A stretch of DNA of 10,512 nt from Myxococcales bacterium (GTDB lineage: Bacteria; Myxococcota; Polyangia; Polyangiales; Polyangiaceae): the NCBI GenBank assembly GCA_020430865.1, contig JAGQIY010000321.1:1-10512 (forward strand), read 5' to 3'. The notes under the pieces were generated by a model. The model worked only from the letters and a program-made list of their open reading frames with translations, did no database searches and was not told the origin of the DNA. Positions 7,604 to 10,512 of this stretch are shown piece by piece. Each line of letters opens with the position of its first letter. Position 1 is the first letter of the stretch. The translations under genes and the position numbers were made by a program.

Positions 7604-8275
7604 CTAGTTCGAAGTTGCTGGGGTTGGCAGACGCAGCTTGGGGAGGCGCCGCAGCAACGGGTTCGCTGGGGAGGCCGAGGCGGTGGCGGAAGGCTCTGCC
7701 GACGCCGTGGCGGAAGCGGTCGCCGAGGGCTCGGCGGAAGCGGAAGCGGACGCCGTGGCGGAAGCGCTCGGAGCCGCCGACGCCGAGGCGGTCGCGGACG
7801 GGTTCACCACCGCGCCAGCGTCTTGCTTCTCGACGTCCTCGGGCTTCACGTCGGTCTCCGTCTTCAGCTGGGGGCTGTTCACGCGCGCCTGGATCCAGCC
7901 CGGGCTGAGCTGCTTGTACCCGGATGGGTACTCGATCAGGAGGTAGTTCCCGTAGCTGGCCTTGAGATTGACCAGCGTGCCTCGGTTGAGCGTCGCAACG
8001 AACTCAGTCGTCGTATCGGCCTTCTTGTAGACGCGGAGGTTGTTGAGCAGGACCCGCACGGTGCCGCTCATCTTCGTCTCCTTGTCGCCATAGCGCTCGA
8101 CCTCGTCCTCCTTCTTCTCCTCGACCTTGGGCTCCTCCTTCGGAGCTTCGGGTTCGGCGGAGGCCGTGGCCGAAGGCTCCGGCGGAGCTTCCTCCTCCTT
8201 CTTGCAGGCGAGCAGAGCGAAGATCAGGCCGGCCGCGGCAATGGCCGTCGACGCGCGTGCGGAGTTGATAACCAT
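7604..8275 (-). CDS. Small lipoprotein with SH3-like domain and Ala/Ser/Thr tail
   Basis: The ATG at 8275 is preceded by AGGAGG with a 9-base spacer, the best ribosome binding site in the window, giving 223 residues. Residues 1-24 are a lipoprotein signal peptide with the lipobox LLAC (Cys24); KKEEE follows. Residues 25-65 are a Pro/Glu/Lys-rich linker. Residues 69-133 resemble a bacterial SH3 domain: MSGTVRVLLNNLRVYKKAD, a central strand pattern, and the closing GWIQARV (126-132). Such domains often bind peptidoglycan or cell-wall peptides, so a periplasmic wall-associated role is inferred. Residues 159-203 are almost only Ala, Ser, Thr and Pro, with repeats of PSATASA. The end is basic and proline-containing (LLRRLPKLRLPTP), which is unusual and might contact peptidoglycan or membrane. 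Frames further upstream (to 8335) have no ribosome binding site. Confidence 0.8.
   Translation of the reverse strand: MVINSARASTAIAAAGLIFALLACKKEEEAPPEPSATASAEPEAPKEEPKVEEKKEDEVERYGDKETKMSGTVRVLLNNLRVYKKADTTTEFVATLNRGTLVNLKASYGNYLLIEYPSGYKQLSPGWIQARVNSPQLKTETDVKPEDVEKQDAGAVVNPSATASASAAPSASATASASASAEPSATASATASAEPSATASASPANPLLRRLPKLRLPTPATSN
7667..7801. repeat. Low-complexity coding repeat for the Ala/Ser/Thr tail
   Basis: This DNA is a degenerate tandem array of GCG/GCC-, AGC/TCC- and ACG/ACC-type codons encoding residues 159-203 of the lipoprotein, with PSATASA recurring. The same motif (SATASAEP) occurs once more at residues 35-42. Such arrays vary in length between strains by slippage or recombination. 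Confidence 0.7.
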
Positions 8276-8284
8276 CCGTAAGTT

Positions 8285-8290
8285 CCTCCT
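8285..8290 (-). promoter_or_regulatory. Ribosome binding site of the SH3-like lipoprotein gene
   Basis: Minus-strand AGGAGG lies nine bases before the ATG at 8275. It selects this ATG, which begins the signal peptide, over the ATG 60 bases upstream. Confidence 0.75.
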
Positions 8291-8482
8291 CGGGCCGGAC
8301 CCTACACGAAAGCCATGAGGTCGCCCACAGCCCAATACGTCTGAGTCGGGGTTTTGATCCCGCGCTCGGGTTCACTCTCCGGACCCCCTTTGGGGACGGG
8401 GCGGAAACCGTGACAAACCGCCGTGGAAACCTGAAGGAGCGCCCCCATGGCCTCACCCTCTCCCCCCCCAAACCCTGCGCTT

Positions 8483-8503
8483 CCGCGCGCGGAGACTGCG
8501 CGG
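8483..8503 (-). terminator. GC-rich hairpin after lepB
   Basis: CCGCGC (8483-8488) and GCGCGG (8498-8503) form a 6-bp stem with a 9-base loop, 15 bases after the lepB stop on the minus strand. No T-run follows; a run of eight C on the plus strand (8462-8469) lies just beyond. This is weak evidence for a terminator. Confidence 0.25.
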
Positions 8504-8518
8504 CGCGAGCGGTCCAGC

Positions 8519-9841
8519 TCAGTTCTTCGGGGGTGGCGGGGTGGTCTCGGAGACCGGCGGTCGCTGCTTCACGCAACGATCGACCGCGGCGTGGAGCTCT
8601 GCCTTGTCGTGTTTCGGCAAGGTCGGCTTACCCATCACGTTGAGACCGACTCGATCCAGCGTGAGCTCACCGCTGGAGAGCCAGACGAACATCGCGCGGC
8701 CTTTGATGTTGTCGAAGGGCACACCGCCACCGCGTCCACCGTTCCAGGCGCGCGAGTCCTGAGAGTTGTTCCGGTTGTCCCCGAGCACCCAGACCTCGCC
8801 CGGCTTGACCTGGTAGGGGCCCTCGAACTGGTCCCGTTCGCCGTCCTGGAACAGCGTGAGGTAGCTCATATCCCCGAGGAACTCCACGAAGAGATCGCCT
8901 TGGCGCGGGTCGTCTCCCTCCATGTACTCGTAGTGACCGACCCTGCAGTAGGGCACCTTCCAGCCGTTGATGATCGGGTGTCCATCCTGGACGGCGAGGG
9001 TGTCGCCAGGCAGCGCGATCACGCGCTTGATGTAGTCCTGGCGCGGGTTCTCCGGGTTCGGATCCGGGTAGATGAACACCATCACGTCGCCGCGCTTGGG
9101 GGGCAGACTGGGGAACAGACGCGTGTCGGTGAAGCGCAGCTTCGGCCCGTAGGCAAACTTGTTGACGAAGATGTGATCCTGCAGCTGGAGCGTCGGCAGC
9201 ATCGAGCCGCTGGGGATCTTGAAGGCCTCGACCACGAACTCACGCAGCAGCAGCGCCACCAAGATCGCGACGCCGATCGATTCGGCGTACTCGCGCACCT
9301 CGCTCTTGCGCCACGGCGCGAGATGTCGATCCACGAGCACGCTGGCCGACTCGTAAGCCTTCTCGAAGCCCTCCTCGTCGAAGGGCACGCGCTCGAGCTC
9401 CAGACGCAGCGTCTCGAGGCTTTCGTCCAGCTCTTCGCGGGCGCTGATCTTGACCAGGCGCTTCACCTGCTCCGCGCGCCGATCCAGTATCCGTGCGGCT
9501 TCGTCGAGCAGCTGGGCGGCGTGCTCGTAGTCACGGCGCAGCTTTGGCGGCACGTCCGAGCGACCACCCACTCCAAGGTGCTTCGAGAGCGGGAGCTGGT
9601 GGCGATAGTGGTAGAGCACCATCTCGACCACGGTGAAGAACGCGATCCCGGCGGGCACCGGCTGCTCACGGATCAGCCAGGCAAGGCGCCCCAGCAGACT
9701 CAGGGTGTCCGTCTCGTCGGAGGCGGCGAGCACCGTCACCGCAAGCCAGGCGACGGCTAGCGGGACGAGGAAGAACCAGACCAGCAGGAACACGTACCGC
9801 AGGGCAGGCTGCGGGCGCACGGAAGTAGTGGAGTCGGCCAA
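8519..9841 (-). CDS. lepB: Signal peptidase I with enlarged N-terminal region
   Basis: This inner-membrane serine protease removes signal peptides from exported proteins. The catalytic dyad is visible: Ser213 in IPSGSMLPTL and Lys272 in YIKRVIALPGD. The later conserved box GDNRNNSQDSR (354-364) is present, and the catalytic domain is intact. At 440 residues it is much longer than E. coli LepB (324). Residues 1-185 hold two hydrophobic segments (about 16-40 and 62-80), then a charged helical, probably coiled-coil stretch (100-175). The usual anchor (187-207) precedes Ser213. The start appears to be TTG at 9841, because no ATG in frame gives a full protein; AGAGAA stands nine bases upstream, a poor ribosome binding site, so the true start could be a little downstream. 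The C-terminus ends in a Pro-rich tail. The enzyme would mature the signal peptides of the barrel and partner proteins, while the lipoproteins need signal peptidase II. Confidence 0.92.
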   Translation of the reverse strand: MADSTTSVRPQPALRYVFLLVWFFLVPLAVAWLAVTVLAASDETDTLSLLGRLAWLIREQPVPAGIAFFTVVEMVLYHYRHQLPLSKHLGVGGRSDVPPKLRRDYEHAAQLLDEAARILDRRAEQVKRLVKISAREELDESLETLRLELERVPFDEEGFEKAYESASVLVDRHLAPWRKSEVREYAESIGVAILVALLLREFVVEAFKIPSGSMLPTLQLQDHIFVNKFAYGPKLRFTDTRLFPSLPPKRGDVMVFIYPDPNPENPRQDYIKRVIALPGDTLAVQDGHPIINGWKVPYCRVGHYEYMEGDDPRQGDLFVEFLGDMSYLTLFQDGERDQFEGPYQVKPGEVWVLGDNRNNSQDSRAWNGGRGGGVPFDNIKGRAMFVWLSSGELTLDRVGLNVMGKPTLPKHDKAELHAAVDRCVKQRPPVSETTPPPPKN

Positions 9842-9987
9842 AGCGCGGGGTTCTCTTACCTGTCGGACCGAATCTGGGCAACCTCCATCCCCGGCCTCGA
9901 GGCGCGGGCGGGCTCGCAGGGCGCGGCGATGGCTCGACCTACCGCCGCATTCGAGGTTTTTTCGGGGGGGAGGGGCGCGCTCGGAGG
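9842..9987. other. Gap between the partial gene and lepB
   Basis: No gene other than the doubtful leader ORF is seen. A 10-bp perfect palindrome, GCCTCGAGGC, lies at 9894-9903, and a T6-C-G7 run at about 9957-9970 is read on the plus strand. No promoter elements could be assigned for lepB. Confidence 0.3.
9856..9888 (-). other. Possible short leader ORF upstream of lepB
   Basis: On the minus strand an ATG at 9888 begins a ten-codon frame, MEVAQIRSDR, that ends at TAA (9856-9858), 14 bases before the lepB TTG. It is a different frame from lepB and has no ribosome binding site of note. It may be chance. Confidence 0.15.
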
Positions 9988-10512
9988 CTACTGGCGCTCG
10001 CCGACTTGCACCAGGTAGTCGAGCTTTGCTGCGCGATCGTCCCCCGCTACCTGCGGCGGATTGGTCTGCCCGACGCCGGAAGCATTGTCCACAATCAGGT
10101 AGTAGATCCCCTTCGGGAGCGGCAGGTAGCCCTTCCAGGGCTGGCCCTGGGTGACCACGTTGTCGAGCAGCGGCTGCATCGGGAGCGCCGCGGGGCCGGG
10201 GTTGGTGACGTACTGCTGGAGCATCTGATCGCCGGCGCCCTTGGCCAGCACGAAGACGTCCACCGCCGGAGCCCCGTCGAGCGCCGCGGTGAAGTACAGC
10301 GCTTGGTCGTCATCGGTTATCTCGAAGCCACCGATGTACTCTTGCTGCCCTTGATGGACTTCCGTGCGGTTGTTCTCGAGCGCGACCTTGGAGGTCTTGC
10401 TTATCTGGAACGGCTTGAATGGCTTGCTGCCAAGAGCGATCACCCCCATGCCGAAGTCGGTCTCACCCTTCTCGCTGTAGCGGATGACGGTGAACCCTCG
10501 GCCGAGCTGGGA
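9988..10512 (-). CDS. C-terminal part of an unrecognised beta-rich protein
   Basis: The minus frame is open from the window edge (10512) to the TAG at 9988-9990, giving 174 residues; the start is outside. An internal ATG at 10449 is probably not the start, because the upstream codons (SQLGRGFTVIRYSEKGETDF) read smoothly as protein. The sequence alternates short strands and turns: a segment FQISKTSKVALENNRTEVHQ, then EYIGGFEITDDDQALYFTAAL, then DVFVLAKG, then KGIYYLIVDNA and LDYLVQVGERQ. This suggests a beta-sandwich such as those of secreted or surface proteins. No catalytic motif or family is recognised. The gene lies 146 bp upstream of lepB on the same strand and might share its transcript. 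Confidence 0.75.
   Translation of the reverse strand, partial: SQLGRGFTVIRYSEKGETDFGMGVIALGSKPFKPFQISKTSKVALENNRTEVHQGQQEYIGGFEITDDDQALYFTAALDGAPAVDVFVLAKGAGDQMLQQYVTNPGPAALPMQPLLDNVVTQGQPWKGYLPLPKGIYYLIVDNASGVGQTNPPQVAGDDRAAKLDYLVQVGERQ

Noticed and set aside
7667..7801. CRISPR or satellite-like array
   Set aside because: The repetition is codon-based, degenerate and inside an open reading frame that encodes an Ala/Ser/Thr tail. There are no regular spacers.
8462..8469. Run of eight C as a phase-variation switch
   Set aside because: It lies outside any supported coding region, between lepB and the SH3-like lipoprotein gene, and no promoter was found next to it.
8447..9760. 437-codon plus-strand open frame opposite lepB
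   Set aside because: The minus strand encodes an intact signal peptidase I with both catalytic residues. The plus frame shows no recognisable motif.

Overview
The window is high-GC bacterial chromosomal DNA with closely packed genes. Nearly everything lies on the minus strand, and third codon positions are strongly G/C. Several features point to a predatory or soil deltaproteobacterium-type organism, most likely Myxococcota (Polyangia-like): a lipoprotein with a long Ala/Ser/Thr tail, an enlarged signal peptidase I, an outer-membrane barrel paired with a large lipoprotein, and a tdh-kbl pair. This placement is inferred from style and gene content; no marker gene settles it.

Left edge (1-554): the last 49 codons of a plus-strand membrane protein, then a possible 60-codon plus-strand gene. 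A bipartite inverted repeat (500-543) separates that small gene from a convergent TetR-family regulator (555-1286, minus). The 356 bases between the regulator and the next gene hold no convincing gene. They contain one small operator-like palindrome and an imperfect direct repeat.

Centre (1643-7402, all minus, read right to left): an L-threonine dehydrogenase-like enzyme (tdh) and 2-amino-3-ketobutyrate CoA ligase (kbl), 16 bp apart, form the two-step threonine-to-glycine pathway. After 76 bp containing a hairpin comes an Omp85-like outer-membrane barrel. Its 3' end overlaps the start of a 573-residue lipoprotein that carries kinase-like signatures (Lys, a D-x4-N loop and a DFG triplet). The barrel and lipoprotein look like a translationally coupled envelope module. 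This is the least understood and most interesting part of the window.

Right (7604-10512, all minus): a small SH3-like lipoprotein with a repetitive Ala/Ser/Thr tail, an enlarged signal peptidase I (lepB) with about 185 extra N-terminal residues and probably a TTG start, and the C-terminal 174 residues of an unrecognised beta-rich protein that runs off the window. Intergenic hairpins separate several of these units. No rRNA, tRNA, CRISPR array, insertion sequence or phage gene was seen.
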